Assembly (NCBI GenBank): GCA_022791975.1
Contig: JAAWAC010000051.1
Location: 1-43,245 of the forward strand
Direction: 5' to 3'
DNA: 43,245 bases
Origin: Lachnospiraceae bacterium
GTDB taxonomy: Bacteria > Bacillota > Clostridia > Lachnospirales > Lachnospiraceae
Made by a program: the position numbers and the translations under genes
Shown here: positions 8,131 to 15,986 of the stretch, one piece after another
Numbering within the stretch: position 1 is the first letter of the stretch
Layout: every line of letters begins with the position of its first letter
The notes under the pieces: model-generated
The model's database searches: none
What the model was told of the DNA's origin: nothing
The model's input: only the letters and a program-made list of their open reading frames with translations

Positions 8131-9816
8131 ATGAAGAAAATGAAAAAGTTTTTAGCCATGATGTTAGCCATGGTGATGGTTCTTGGGATGTCGGTGACGG
8201 CATTGGCGGAACAGAGCAAGCCGGTAGAGACGGACAGCGCTGTAATTACAGTTAATGGAGTTAAAACAGGTGCAACAGTTAAGGCTTACAAGATTGCAGA
8301 AGGTAAGTGGAATGATTTTGGTTTTACGGGATATTCGGCAGTTGAGGTAGGCGGTGTAACAATAAAAGATTTGGCAAATCCGACAGCTGAAGAAGTTATG
8401 TCTATTGCGAATGCTGTAGATAAGGAAAATGAGGGAATTTCAGTAGTCGAATCTACCACAACAGCAGGTATTTATACTGCTGACCTTCCAGTTGGTATGT
8501 ATCTGATTCTGGTTACGAAAAATGCATCAGAAGATATGACAGTTTATAATCCGATGATTGCAAGTGTGTATTATTCCGTTGAAGGAACGGGTGATAACAA
8601 TGAAGCCATCGGTGGGGCAGTAAGTGCTGAAGATAAATTTGAAGTAAATGGGCAGGAAATATTTGCAAAATCTATGAATCCTAATATTACAAAGGAAATC
8701 GTAAATTCTGGAAGTGGAAATAATTTGGGTGATGATACAGCCATCGGCGATTCCATTACTTTTAGAGTAAAGACTGCATTTCCTGGATACAGCGATGAGT
8801 ACACCAAGGTAGAGTTCAATGTTATTGATACACTGAGCAAGGGATTGACTTTGGATGCAGAGAGCGTGACAGTAGAGGTGACAGGAGCAAAAGAGCAGCC
8901 TGTAAAGGATACAGATTATACAGTAGAGGCAGTAACAGATAGTGACAGCAAAGAGACAACTATGACGATCTCTTTTACTTCGAATTATATTTTGGCAAAC
9001 AGAAACAATGAGGTAATCGTACAGTATACTGCTGCTTTAAATGGAGATGCTGGTCTTAACTTTGACGAGAACACAAATACCGTAAAGGCAGAGTACACAA
9101 ATAATCCGACCACAGGCAGCAAGGGTGAGACAGAAGAAAAGAAAACCTATCATTATACTTTCGGTATCGACGCCAGCATTAATGGTAGTTGGGATGAAAT
9201 TACAAAAGAGCTGTTGAAAACAGGGGAAGAGTTTGTAACCGGTTCTACAACAGAGAAGGCTCCATTGGATGGTGCAACCTTCACATTGACTAGCAAGACT
9301 ACTCCTGCCAAGGTGTATACTACCATATCTGGTAAGGGTGAAGTAGGCAAAGACGTTGATGAGAATGGAAATGCATTGGCTGGTGCTAAGGAGATTCCTT
9401 CCGGTTATCTTAAATTTACCGGTCTGGATGCAGGCGAGTATGTACTCCAGGAGACAAAGGCTCCAGAGGGATATTCTTTGAATCCGGTAGAGATTCCAGT
9501 AAAGATCGAGGCAGTATATAATACGGACGGAACCTTGAGTAGCTATACAATTACCGTAGATGGAACCAAAATCGAGAGTGATGGGGAAAAGGTTTCTAAA
9601 TATGAGGCAACATATGAGAAGAATGATGAGACTGACGAAATGGATAAGACTGTAGGCAATGTAAATTCTAATACCCAGCAGATTCCGAATACCAAGATAA
9701 TAGGTCTTCCCTCTACCGGTGGCATCGGTACCACTATCTTCACCATCGGTGGATGTGCCATTATGATTATTGCAGCAGGCCTGTTCTTTGCAAGCCGCAG
9801 AAAGAAAGTGAAATAA
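8131..9816 (+). CDS. Major pilin (SpaA-type isopeptide backbone subunit)
   Basis: The 561-aa protein starts at ATG 8131 with AGGAAAGGA upstream. Signal peptide 1-27 ends VTALAE. The middle holds beta-rich pilin domains, including a region with NITKEIVNSG and a D2-type domain around 180-330. Residues about 355-490 form a CnaB/SpaA domain with the E-box YVLQETKAPEGY (catalytic Glu441), expected to promote Lys-Asn isopeptide bonds. The C-terminus has LPSTGG (LPSTG 526-530), a hydrophobic helix and RRKK. I did not find the classical WxxxVxVYPK pilin motif, so the linking lysine is not identified. It is followed by two class C sortases, the normal arrangement for a polymerised backbone subunit. 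Codon use is more A/T rich than in neighbours, as expected for a highly expressed gene. Confidence 0.93.
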   Translation: MKKMKKFLAMMLAMVMVLGMSVTALAEQSKPVETDSAVITVNGVKTGATVKAYKIAEGKWNDFGFTGYSAVEVGGVTIKDLANPTAEEVMSIANAVDKENEGISVVESTTTAGIYTADLPVGMYLILVTKNASEDMTVYNPMIASVYYSVEGTGDNNEAIGGAVSAEDKFEVNGQEIFAKSMNPNITKEIVNSGSGNNLGDDTAIGDSITFRVKTAFPGYSDEYTKVEFNVIDTLSKGLTLDAESVTVEVTGAKEQPVKDTDYTVEAVTDSDSKETTMTISFTSNYILANRNNEVIVQYTAALNGDAGLNFDENTNTVKAEYTNNPTTGSKGETEEKKTYHYTFGIDASINGSWDEITKELLKTGEEFVTGSTTEKAPLDGATFTLTSKTTPAKVYTTISGKGEVGKDVDENGNALAGAKEIPSGYLKFTGLDAGEYVLQETKAPEGYSLNPVEIPVKIEAVYNTDGTLSSYTITVDGTKIESDGEKVSKYEATYEKNDETDEMDKTVGNVNSNTQQIPNTKIIGLPSTGGIGTTIFTIGGCAIMIIAAGLFFASRRKKVK

Positions 9817-9845
9817 GTAAGACTGAAATACCAGTCAAACTTACT
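9816..9845 (+). promoter_or_regulatory. Short hairpin directly after the major pilin stop codon
   Basis: The arms agtaag (9816-9821) and cttact (9840-9845) pair, with an inner actg/cagt helix and a 4-nt bulge. It is the first of three hairpins between the major pilin and the sortase. No T-tract follows. It may protect the 3' end of pilin mRNA. Confidence 0.45.
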
Positions 9846-9870
9846 ACCTACATAAGATAATTTATTGTAT

Positions 9871-9933
9871 GGTGAACCGGGGTGGGTGACAGCCCGCCCT
9901 GGTTCACCAAAAACCGGGGCTGTCCCCGGTTCA
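9871..9933 (+). promoter_or_regulatory. Tandem hairpins with a competing pairing, major pilin/sortase junction
   Basis: Hairpin 1 pairs 9871-9886 with 9893-9908 (16 bp, two G-U pairs). Hairpin 2 pairs 9912-9919 with 9924-9931 (aaccgggg/ccccggtt, perfect). In addition 9873-9882 is perfectly complementary to 9924-9933, so the left arm of hairpin 1 can instead pair with the right arm of hairpin 2. Mutually exclusive folds are a hallmark of attenuators or RNA switches. A simpler role is a roadblock that lowers sortase expression relative to pilin. Confidence 0.6.
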
Positions 9934-9965
9934 TGCAGCTAATTACAACAATAAGGAGAGTCCGG

Positions 9966-10991
9966 ATGAAAAAATTACTTGCAAAATTAATAGTACCTCT
10001 TTTATTTCTGGCCGGGTTGTCCTTGCTGCTGTATCCCCTGGTGTCCAATGAGTGGAATAGTTATCGGCAGAGCCAGCTGATTACCACTTACGATGAGGAG
10101 GTGGCGCAAAAGACAGAGGCCGGAACCATTGCCTATGATACGGAAATGCTCCAGGCTCAGAATTACAACGATTCCTTGCAACCCTATATTCTTCCTGATT
10201 CCTTTGCCACAGCCCAAAGGTCGGAGGGTGCGGACGAGAGATATATGTCCTGCTTGAACCTGACAGGAAACGGAATGATGGGGTATGTGCAGATTCCTAA
10301 AATCGATGTGAAGCTTCCTATTTTTCATACTACGGAGGAGGAGGTATTACAGACGGCGGCAGGCCATCTGGAGGGCAGCTCCCTGCCAGTGGGAGGAGAG
10401 GGAAATCATGCGGTGATTTCGGCTCACCGGGGACTTCCCAGCGCTACGCTGTTTACCGATTTGGACCGGCTTACGGAGGGGGATTATTTTCTCTTATATA
10501 TTCTGGATGAAGTGCTCTGCTATCAGGTGGATCAGATAAATGTGGTGGACCCGGAGGATACCAGTACCCTGGCGGCGGAGGATGGAAAGGATCTGGTGAC
10601 CCTTTTGACTTGTACTCCCTATGGAGTCAACAGTCACCGGCTTTTGGTTCGGGGAAGCCGGGTGCCCTATGAGGAAATAGAGGATGAGGTGGTGGCTGCT
10701 GGAGCCCTGGGGCCCAGTCTACATACCAATTACCTGCTCTGGGTGATTGTAGGACTGTCCGTCACTGGAATCTTTATTTTGCTGCTATTTTTCCTTGATA
10801 GAAAGAGGAGAAAGACTGCCCAACAAACCTTGTCGCCAGAAGAGGTTAAACGGCAGGAGTCCAGGGAGGAACAGATAGAAGTTTTGACAGAAGTGACAGA
10901 GGGAGAGGCAGAAAGAGCAGAAGAGCAGACAGAACGCTCAGAAAAGGCAGAGGATCAGACAGAAAAGACGGAGGGACAGACAGAGAGATAG
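9966..10991 (+). CDS. Class C (pilus-polymerising) sortase, first copy
   Basis: The start is ATG 9966, chosen over an upstream in-frame ATG at 9882 because AAGGAG lies at 9953-9958 and the upstream ATG falls inside the hairpins. The protein has 341 aa: an N-terminal membrane segment (LIVPLLFLAGLSLLLYPLV), the catalytic fold with His154 (SAHRG), Cys216 (TCTPYG) and Arg229 (LLVRG), a second membrane segment near 255-275, and an unusual charged tail of repeated Glu/Gln/Thr units (about 285-341). Two membrane segments and TCTPYGVNSHRLLVRG are typical of class C sortases, which join pilins through the LPXTG threonine and a lysine. I do not see the usual DPW/DPF lid motif. Confidence 0.92.
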   Translation: MKKLLAKLIVPLLFLAGLSLLLYPLVSNEWNSYRQSQLITTYDEEVAQKTEAGTIAYDTEMLQAQNYNDSLQPYILPDSFATAQRSEGADERYMSCLNLTGNGMMGYVQIPKIDVKLPIFHTTEEEVLQTAAGHLEGSSLPVGGEGNHAVISAHRGLPSATLFTDLDRLTEGDYFLLYILDEVLCYQVDQINVVDPEDTSTLAAEDGKDLVTLLTCTPYGVNSHRLLVRGSRVPYEEIEDEVVAAGALGPSLHTNYLLWVIVGLSVTGIFILLLFFLDRKRRKTAQQTLSPEEVKRQESREEQIEVLTEVTEGEAERAEEQTERSEKAEDQTEKTEGQTER

Positions 10992-10996
10992 GTATC

Positions 10997-11875
10997 ATGA
11001 AAAGGAAACTGATGAATGTTGTTTTCGGCCTGTTATTCCTGACTGGATTTGGAATCTTGGTTTATCCCACGGTGTCAGACCAGTGGAATACCTACCGGCA
11101 GAGTCAGCTGATTACCAGCTATGAGAATGCAATAGCGGAGATGGAGCCGGAGGATTATACCCGGGAATGGGACTTAGCTAGAAGCTTCAATGATCTTTTA
11201 CAGGAAAATAATCTGTACGGAGATGCCTTTGGGGAGACGGATACAGATTTGACAGATACAGAATACTGGGGGATTCTCAATGCGGCGGGAGACGGAGTGA
11301 TGGGCTATATGTCCATTCCAAAAATCAATATCCGCCTGGCTGTGTACCATGGGACGGGAGATGATGTGCTCCAAACCGGTATTGGCCACTTAAACGGAAC
11401 CAAGCTTCCCATCGGTGGAATCAGCACTCACAGCGTGTTGGCAGCCCACAGAGGCTTGCCCAGCGCCCGTCTCTTTACGGATGTGGACCAGCTGGAGCGG
11501 GGGGATCGGTTTTATATCCATGTTTTGGATGAGATTCTGGCCTATGAGGTGGATCAGATATTGCCCATGGTGGATAAGGACGACATGGACACCTTGCAGG
11601 AGGCCCTTCGCATCCAGGAGGGGGAGGACTACGTAACCCTCTTTACCTGTACCCCCTACGGTGTAAATAGCCACCGGCTCCTGGTTCGGGGAACACGAAT
11701 TCCCTATGAGGGAGAGGAAGAGGTGGCCAGTACCCCGGTGGATACCATGCTGAAATCCGTGCAGAATTACTATATGCTGTACTTAATCCTGGGATTGTCG
11801 GTAACCGTGTTGATAATCCTGTTTATGAGATTCCTGTTTCGGCCCCGTGGGTCAGAGCAGAATACGGAACTATAA
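10997..11875 (+). CDS. Class C sortase, second copy
   Basis: The 292-aa protein starts six bases after the stop of the first sortase and is clearly its paralogue. It shares the YPTVSDQWNTYRQSQLIT-like N-terminus and has catalytic His151 (AAHRG), Cys218 (TCTPYG) and Arg231 (LLVRG). It has N- and C-terminal membrane segments but lacks the long Glu/Gln-rich tail of its neighbour. Two class C sortases in one locus usually divide labour between backbone polymerisation and attachment of tip or minor pilins; which does which cannot be read from sequence. Confidence 0.92.
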   Translation: MKRKLMNVVFGLLFLTGFGILVYPTVSDQWNTYRQSQLITSYENAIAEMEPEDYTREWDLARSFNDLLQENNLYGDAFGETDTDLTDTEYWGILNAAGDGVMGYMSIPKINIRLAVYHGTGDDVLQTGIGHLNGTKLPIGGISTHSVLAAHRGLPSARLFTDVDQLERGDRFYIHVLDEILAYEVDQILPMVDKDDMDTLQEALRIQEGEDYVTLFTCTPYGVNSHRLLVRGTRIPYEGEEEVASTPVDTMLKSVQNYYMLYLILGLSVTVLIILFMRFLFRPRGSEQNTEL

Positions 11876-12080
11876 AAACAGCGGAAGCCCGGACAATGCC
11901 CGGAAGAATTTCGGGATGCGAAAGCAGCCGGAAATCCTTCCAGATGAGGGGGCGTTGGTAGGGGTGTAGCGGTACTAAAAAACAGCGGAAGCCCGGACAA
12001 TGCCCGGAAGAATTTCGGGATGCGAAAGCAGCCGGAAATCCTTCCAGATGAGGGGGCATTGGTAGGGGTGTAGCGGTACT
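11874..12080 (+). repeat. Tandem duplication of a 104-bp intergenic unit
   Basis: Copy 1 (11874-11976) and copy 2 (11978-12080) align with period 104. The differences are one substitution (gggggcgtt versus gggggcatt) and one extra A at the junction. Each copy contains short self-complementary stretches. The copies sit between the second sortase and the FctA-like pilin gene, whose RBS AGGAGG (12087-12092) follows directly. Near identity implies a recent duplication or a mutable site. Confidence 0.95.
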
Positions 12081-12096
12081 TTAAATAGGAGGTAAT

Positions 12097-13317
12097 GTGG
12101 AGATGGTGAAGAAAAGGAGCATTGGCGTCGCACTGGCTGCTGTTTTTGTCCTGCTGGCGCTTACCATCCGGACGGATGTGGCTCATGGAGCAATAGGAAT
12201 CGACACAGAAAGAAAGGATTGTTCCATAAAGTTCAATCTGGCTGTGGATGCTCAGAAGCCCCAACCTGGGGAGGAACAAAAGCCGGGAACAGACGGGGAG
12301 CAGAAGCCGGGAGAGGGCAAAGATCCCACAACCGGAGATGACGGGGCCCAGGAGTTGACCGGATTTGAGGAATTAGAAAAGCTGCCTATAGAGGTGGAGC
12401 TCTATCGGGTGGCGGATGTGAATGTAAGTGGCAAATATATGGAGCCCAAGGAAGGGGATAAGAGCCTTTACCAGGTGGTAAAAGGAGAGCTTGACAAGGT
12501 AAACGCAGAGACAAAGGCTGCCCAGTGGATGGAAATGGCGAAAATAGCCATGGAGCAGGTGGAGGAAAAATCTCTTTCTTCCATAGCGAAAACCACTTTG
12601 AACTCCGGGCAGGGAAATGAGATAAAGAATCTTTCCACGGGTCTCTATCTGGTAGTTGCAAAGGAGGTACAATCCTCGGAATATATTTATCGGTTTACGC
12701 CCTATCTGGTATCCCTGCCAGGAAACGATTACCAGCAGGAGGGGGATAGCGACGAATGGAAATATGAGGTGGAGGTGAGCCTAAAGCCCAGCCAGGAGAA
12801 CCGCTATGGGGATTTGGAGATCACCAAGACCCTAAAGTCCTATAACGCCACCCTGGGAGGAGCCACCTTTATTTTCCAGGTGGATGCGGAAAAGGATGGC
12901 GTAGTGTTCAGCGATGTGGTTTCCCTTGTTTTTGATCAGCCAGGGACTAAAACCGTGAAGCTGGCAGAGCGGATTCCCGCTGGAGCTGTGGTGACGGTAA
13001 AGGAGGTTTACAGCGGGGCCAGCTATGAGGTAACCTCTGATCCAGAACAGACCACCACCATTGTGGCCAGTGATCCGGATAATCCTGGCTCTGTGGCTTC
13101 TGTAGCCTTTACCAACGATTACGATGATCGGCTCAATGGGGGAACTAGCGTGGTGAACCATTTCTTATACACGGAGCCAGCCGGCAGCGAGACGGGGACA
13201 GGAGCAGATTCTGGAAGTGGAGCACAGACCCCGGAGGGTGTCTGGGACTATGAACAGTTGAAGGATTCCACCCAAGAGACAGGGAGGGCTGTAGAGCATG
13301 AAGAAAATGCAGAATAA
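12097..13317 (+). CDS. FctA-like minor pilin / Cna-type surface protein
   Basis: The protein has 406 aa from GTG 12097. ATG 12103, two codons later, has better spacing from AGGAGG (12087-12092) and may be the true start. The signal peptide ends near residue 33. A Pro/Gly/Lys/Glu linker (QKPGEGK-type repeats, about 50-75) follows. An N-terminal pilin-like domain has IEVELYRVADV. Residues about 228-345 resemble the FctA/Spy0128-type isopeptide domain (GDLEITKTL...FTNDYDD). The C-terminus has no LPXTG and no hydrophobic helix, so it is probably incorporated into the fibre or held by the SipW-dependent partners. Its 3' end overlaps the next gene by 20 nt. Confidence 0.75.
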   Translation: MEMVKKRSIGVALAAVFVLLALTIRTDVAHGAIGIDTERKDCSIKFNLAVDAQKPQPGEEQKPGTDGEQKPGEGKDPTTGDDGAQELTGFEELEKLPIEVELYRVADVNVSGKYMEPKEGDKSLYQVVKGELDKVNAETKAAQWMEMAKIAMEQVEEKSLSSIAKTTLNSGQGNEIKNLSTGLYLVVAKEVQSSEYIYRFTPYLVSLPGNDYQQEGDSDEWKYEVEVSLKPSQENRYGDLEITKTLKSYNATLGGATFIFQVDAEKDGVVFSDVVSLVFDQPGTKTVKLAERIPAGAVVTVKEVYSGASYEVTSDPEQTTTIVASDPDNPGSVASVAFTNDYDDRLNGGTSVVNHFLYTEPAGSETGTGADSGSGAQTPEGVWDYEQLKDSTQETGRAVEHEENAE

Positions 13318-13849
13318 AAAAATGCTGGGCCTTGCGGCGGCGGCCCTGGTGTTGACAGCCGGTGCGGCTACAGGAAAAGCCATGGCATATTTTACTACCT
13401 ATGTGACGGCTCAGGGAGGGCATGAGCTGGAGTTGGGCTTTACCACTACCATACCTAATGAGGTGGTAAAGGACTGGACCAAGGATATCACCCTGACCAA
13501 CACGGGGGAAAATGATTGTTATGTTCGGGTAAAAACCTTTGCAGGAACAAAATATAAGCTAGATTATGTGGATGGATCGGGGGGTAGCTGGTCGGCCGGT
13601 TCGGATGGCTATTATTACTGGCATGGCATACTGGCTCCCGGGGAGACCACAGGGTCCCTTCTGGTAAAGATTGATAAGTTGGATGCCACGGAGAGCTTTA
13701 ACGTGATAGTAGTTCAGGAATGTACTCCTGTGGCCTATGATGAGGAGGGAAATCCTTTGTCCTGGGCTCAAGTGGACTGGTCTAAAACGGCAGATGTGGT
13801 GAAAAAGGAGAGCCAGGAGACGGTGAACGGGGAGGAGGGTAAGGAATGA
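13298..13849 (+). CDS. SipW-dependent (TasA/CalY-like) fibre protein
   Basis: The 183-aa protein's N-terminus MKKMQNKKMLGLAAAALVL then GKAMAYFTTYVTAQGG is the extended signal typical of SipW-dependent substrates, where cleavage follows an AxAYF-like site. The rest is beta-rich (ITLTNTGENDCYVRVKTFAG, then a APGETTGSLLVKID segment), as in the TasA/camelysin fold. The gene overlaps the previous one by 20 nt and the next by 4 nt (ATGA), so it is translationally coupled. TasA-like proteins form extracellular fibres or anchor to them. A SipW-type peptidase is encoded 0.8 kb downstream. Confidence 0.8.
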   Translation: MKKMQNKKMLGLAAAALVLTAGAATGKAMAYFTTYVTAQGGHELELGFTTTIPNEVVKDWTKDITLTNTGENDCYVRVKTFAGTKYKLDYVDGSGGSWSAGSDGYYYWHGILAPGETTGSLLVKIDKLDATESFNVIVVQECTPVAYDEEGNPLSWAQVDWSKTADVVKKESQETVNGEEGKE

Positions 13850-14637
13850 GAAAGAAGAAAAACGCTTTTTTAAATAAATCCTTCCTGCTCTTTGCGGCTT
13901 CTGCGGTTTTATTGCTTATGAGTACCGTGGGGAGTACCCGGGCAGCTCTTACCTATTACAGTGAGAACTATGAAATGCAGATCGAGGTGCCCAGTATCGG
14001 GGTAAGCCTGGTGGAGAACGGCCAGGTGGTAAGCTCCCGGAATTACGTGAATGACAAGTGGCGGGAGGAGACCAGAGAGCTCCTTTCCCATATGCTGGGA
14101 GAAAATGAAAAGCTGGTTTTGGGGAAGAATTATCCAGAGGCATTAAGTGTCCGGAACAGCGGCTCCATTGACAGCTATGTGCGGGTCATTCTCTATAAGA
14201 ACTGGACCAAGGACGGAGAAAACGTGGATACGGAGCTTTCCCCGGAGCTGATAGAATTGAACCTTCTGGGAAATGGCTGGATCGAGGATGCGAATGCCTC
14301 CACCAGAGAGCGCACGGTTCTCTATTATACCCAGGTGCTGCCCAGCGGGCAGGAGACCACGCCCTTTAGCGATGTGCTGCGAATCAATCCAGAGATTGGT
14401 ACCAAGGTAACGGAGACCAGGACGTCCACAGCATCGGGAACCACCATTACCACTACCTTTGCCTATGATGGCTACCGGTTTAATCTGAAGGCTGAGGTGG
14501 ACGCGGTCCAGACTCACAACGCAGTGGATGCCATTAAGAGCGCCTGGGGTGTGGATGTGGCTATTGGAGGGGACGGCTCCTTGAGCCTGACAAGAGGTGG
14601 AGTAAGACCCTCGACGCCTGAAACAGAGCAGCCCTAG
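13846..14637 (+). CDS. Second SipW-dependent (TasA-like) secreted protein
   Basis: The 263-aa protein's N-terminus has a basic start, a hydrophobic stretch (SFLLFAASAVLLLMSTVG) and STRAALTYYSENYEM, the R-A-A-L-T-Y-Y type of cleavage region seen in SipW substrates. The mature part has ALSVRNSGSIDSYVRVILYKNW, the same NTG/NSG-x-DxYVRV signature as the preceding protein, so the two are paralogous. It is longer, with a Thr-rich insertion (TETRTSTASGTTITTT). It starts within the stop codon of its neighbour (ATGA). It may be a TapA-like partner of the first fibre protein; this is inference. Confidence 0.78.
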   Translation: MRKKKNAFLNKSFLLFAASAVLLLMSTVGSTRAALTYYSENYEMQIEVPSIGVSLVENGQVVSSRNYVNDKWREETRELLSHMLGENEKLVLGKNYPEALSVRNSGSIDSYVRVILYKNWTKDGENVDTELSPELIELNLLGNGWIEDANASTRERTVLYYTQVLPSGQETTPFSDVLRINPEIGTKVTETRTSTASGTTITTTFAYDGYRFNLKAEVDAVQTHNAVDAIKSAWGVDVAIGGDGSLSLTRGGVRPSTPETEQP

Positions 14638-14658
14638 GAAGAGGCACTGTGAGAGAAG

Positions 14659-15234
14659 ATGGAACATAGAGCAGAAAAAAAGAAGCACAAAAAACCATTG
14701 GCTACAGGCGTTCGCACTTTGGGAATGCTTTTATTAGTGGTCTTGGTGGTGGCCTGTATTCCCCTCACGGTTCCCAGGCTTTTCGGCTATCAGATTTATT
14801 CTGTGGTAAGTGGAAGTATGGAGCCAGCCATTCCCGTGGGTAGCCTGGTCTATATTAAGGCCCAGGAGCCGGAAAATGTCCAGGAGGGGGATGTGATTGC
14901 CTTCTATGGTGCCAGGGACTCAGCGTCTATCATTACCCACCGGGTGGTGGAGAATCGGGTTCTTATGGGGGAATTTATAACCAAGGGCGATGCCAACCAG
15001 ACGGAGGATATGAATCCCATTCCCTATGACCATTATATTGGTAAGGTGACCCGTTCGGTTCCCCAGGTGGGGGAGGTGGCGGAAATCTTCACAAGTCCTC
15101 AGGGAAAGGGAGCCGCCGCGGGCATGATTGTGGTGGCAATCCTGCTGCAAATACTGGCGTCCTTGCTTGAATGGAATCCCAAGGCAGGGAAAAAGCAGAA
15201 GAGGAGCACAAAGACAGGAGGTAGTGGAAAATGA
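14659..15234 (+). CDS. sipW: SipW-type (Ser/His) signal peptidase
   Basis: The 191-aa protein has the ER/archaeal-type active site found in SipW. Ser53 lies in VSGSMEPAIPVGS, His94 in IITHRVV replaces the lysine of normal signal peptidases, and the acid lies in KGDANQTED (Asp111/Asp117). Membrane segments lie at about 19-40 and 155-172. It should process the two TasA-like proteins encoded just upstream. Its last four bases overlap the next gene's ATG. A tail rich in Lys faces the cytoplasm. Confidence 0.92.
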   Translation: MEHRAEKKKHKKPLATGVRTLGMLLLVVLVVACIPLTVPRLFGYQIYSVVSGSMEPAIPVGSLVYIKAQEPENVQEGDVIAFYGARDSASIITHRVVENRVLMGEFITKGDANQTEDMNPIPYDHYIGKVTRSVPQVGEVAEIFTSPQGKGAAAGMIVVAILLQILASLLEWNPKAGKKQKRSTKTGGSGK

Positions 15235-15986
15235 AAAAACGATATGGTTGTCTTGCTTTGGCAGCCTTTATGCTTGTGAGCAGTACCATCACCGCCTATG
15301 CGGATGACTATAAGGGAAAGGACGGCTGGAAGGCGGAATTTACAGGAGATGCCATCGACAGTAATTTTACTTCCAAGGCCTTTGCGGAGGAGGTTACCGG
15401 CCTGCAGCCTGGGGACAGTATTGAGATTCAGGTAGCGGTGAAAAATGGTTCCAACCGGGATACGGACTGGTATATGAGTAATGAGGTGCTCCAGAGTCTG
15501 GAGGACAGCAGCTCGGCCAAGGGTGGAGCCTATACTTATGTGTTGACCTATGTAAACGGCAAGGGAGAGAGCACCACCCTTTACAGCAGTGAAAGCGTAG
15601 GTGGCGAGGCTATCTCTGCGGCCGGTGAGGGTCTTCATGAGGCCACAGATAATCTGGAGCAGTTTTTTTATTTGGACCGGCTGGGAAAGGGCGGCCAGGG
15701 CCATATTACTTTAAAGGTGGCCTTAAACGGAGAGACTCAAGGCAATGCCTATCAGAATACCCTGGCAAGGCTACAGCTGAATTTTGCTGTGGAGGGAGCT
15801 GCTGGAGACGACACCCCTACTCCGGGCAGCAGAAAAAACAAAACCCGTATGGTAGGCTCCGTGCAAACCGGTGATCCTGGCGGCATGGTGCGTTGGTCCA
15901 TTATGACTCTGATTAGTGGGTTGGCATTGTTGATCTGCGCCGTTATCTATCAGAAGAAGAGCAGAGGAGGGGAAGGCTATGAATAG
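15231..15986 (+). CDS. Membrane-anchored surface protein with non-canonical sorting signal
   Basis: The 251-aa protein has signal peptide 1-24 (ending TAYA), then a beta-rich ectodomain with GLQPGDSIEIQVAVKNGSNRDTDWYM. This is the kind of strand pattern seen in TasA-like or BACON/CARDB-like accessory proteins. The C-terminus has VQTGD (211-215), a hydrophobic helix and YQKKSR. VQTGD plus helix plus basic tail resembles the alternative sorting signals common in Clostridia surface proteins, but no matching non-class-C sortase is encoded here. It may therefore be an integral membrane anchor for the SipW-dependent fibre. The start overlaps sipW by 4 nt. Confidence 0.7.
   Translation: MKKRYGCLALAAFMLVSSTITAYADDYKGKDGWKAEFTGDAIDSNFTSKAFAEEVTGLQPGDSIEIQVAVKNGSNRDTDWYMSNEVLQSLEDSSSAKGGAYTYVLTYVNGKGESTTLYSSESVGGEAISAAGEGLHEATDNLEQFFYLDRLGKGGQGHITLKVALNGETQGNAYQNTLARLQLNFAVEGAAGDDTPTPGSRKNKTRMVGSVQTGDPGGMVRWSIMTLISGLALLICAVIYQKKSRGGEGYE

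Noticed and set aside
11770..12279. Minus-strand 169-codon frame with an internal repeat across the 104-bp duplication
   Set aside because: The repeat at DNA level explains the repeated peptide; the frame runs into sortase and pilin coding sequence and has no start signals.
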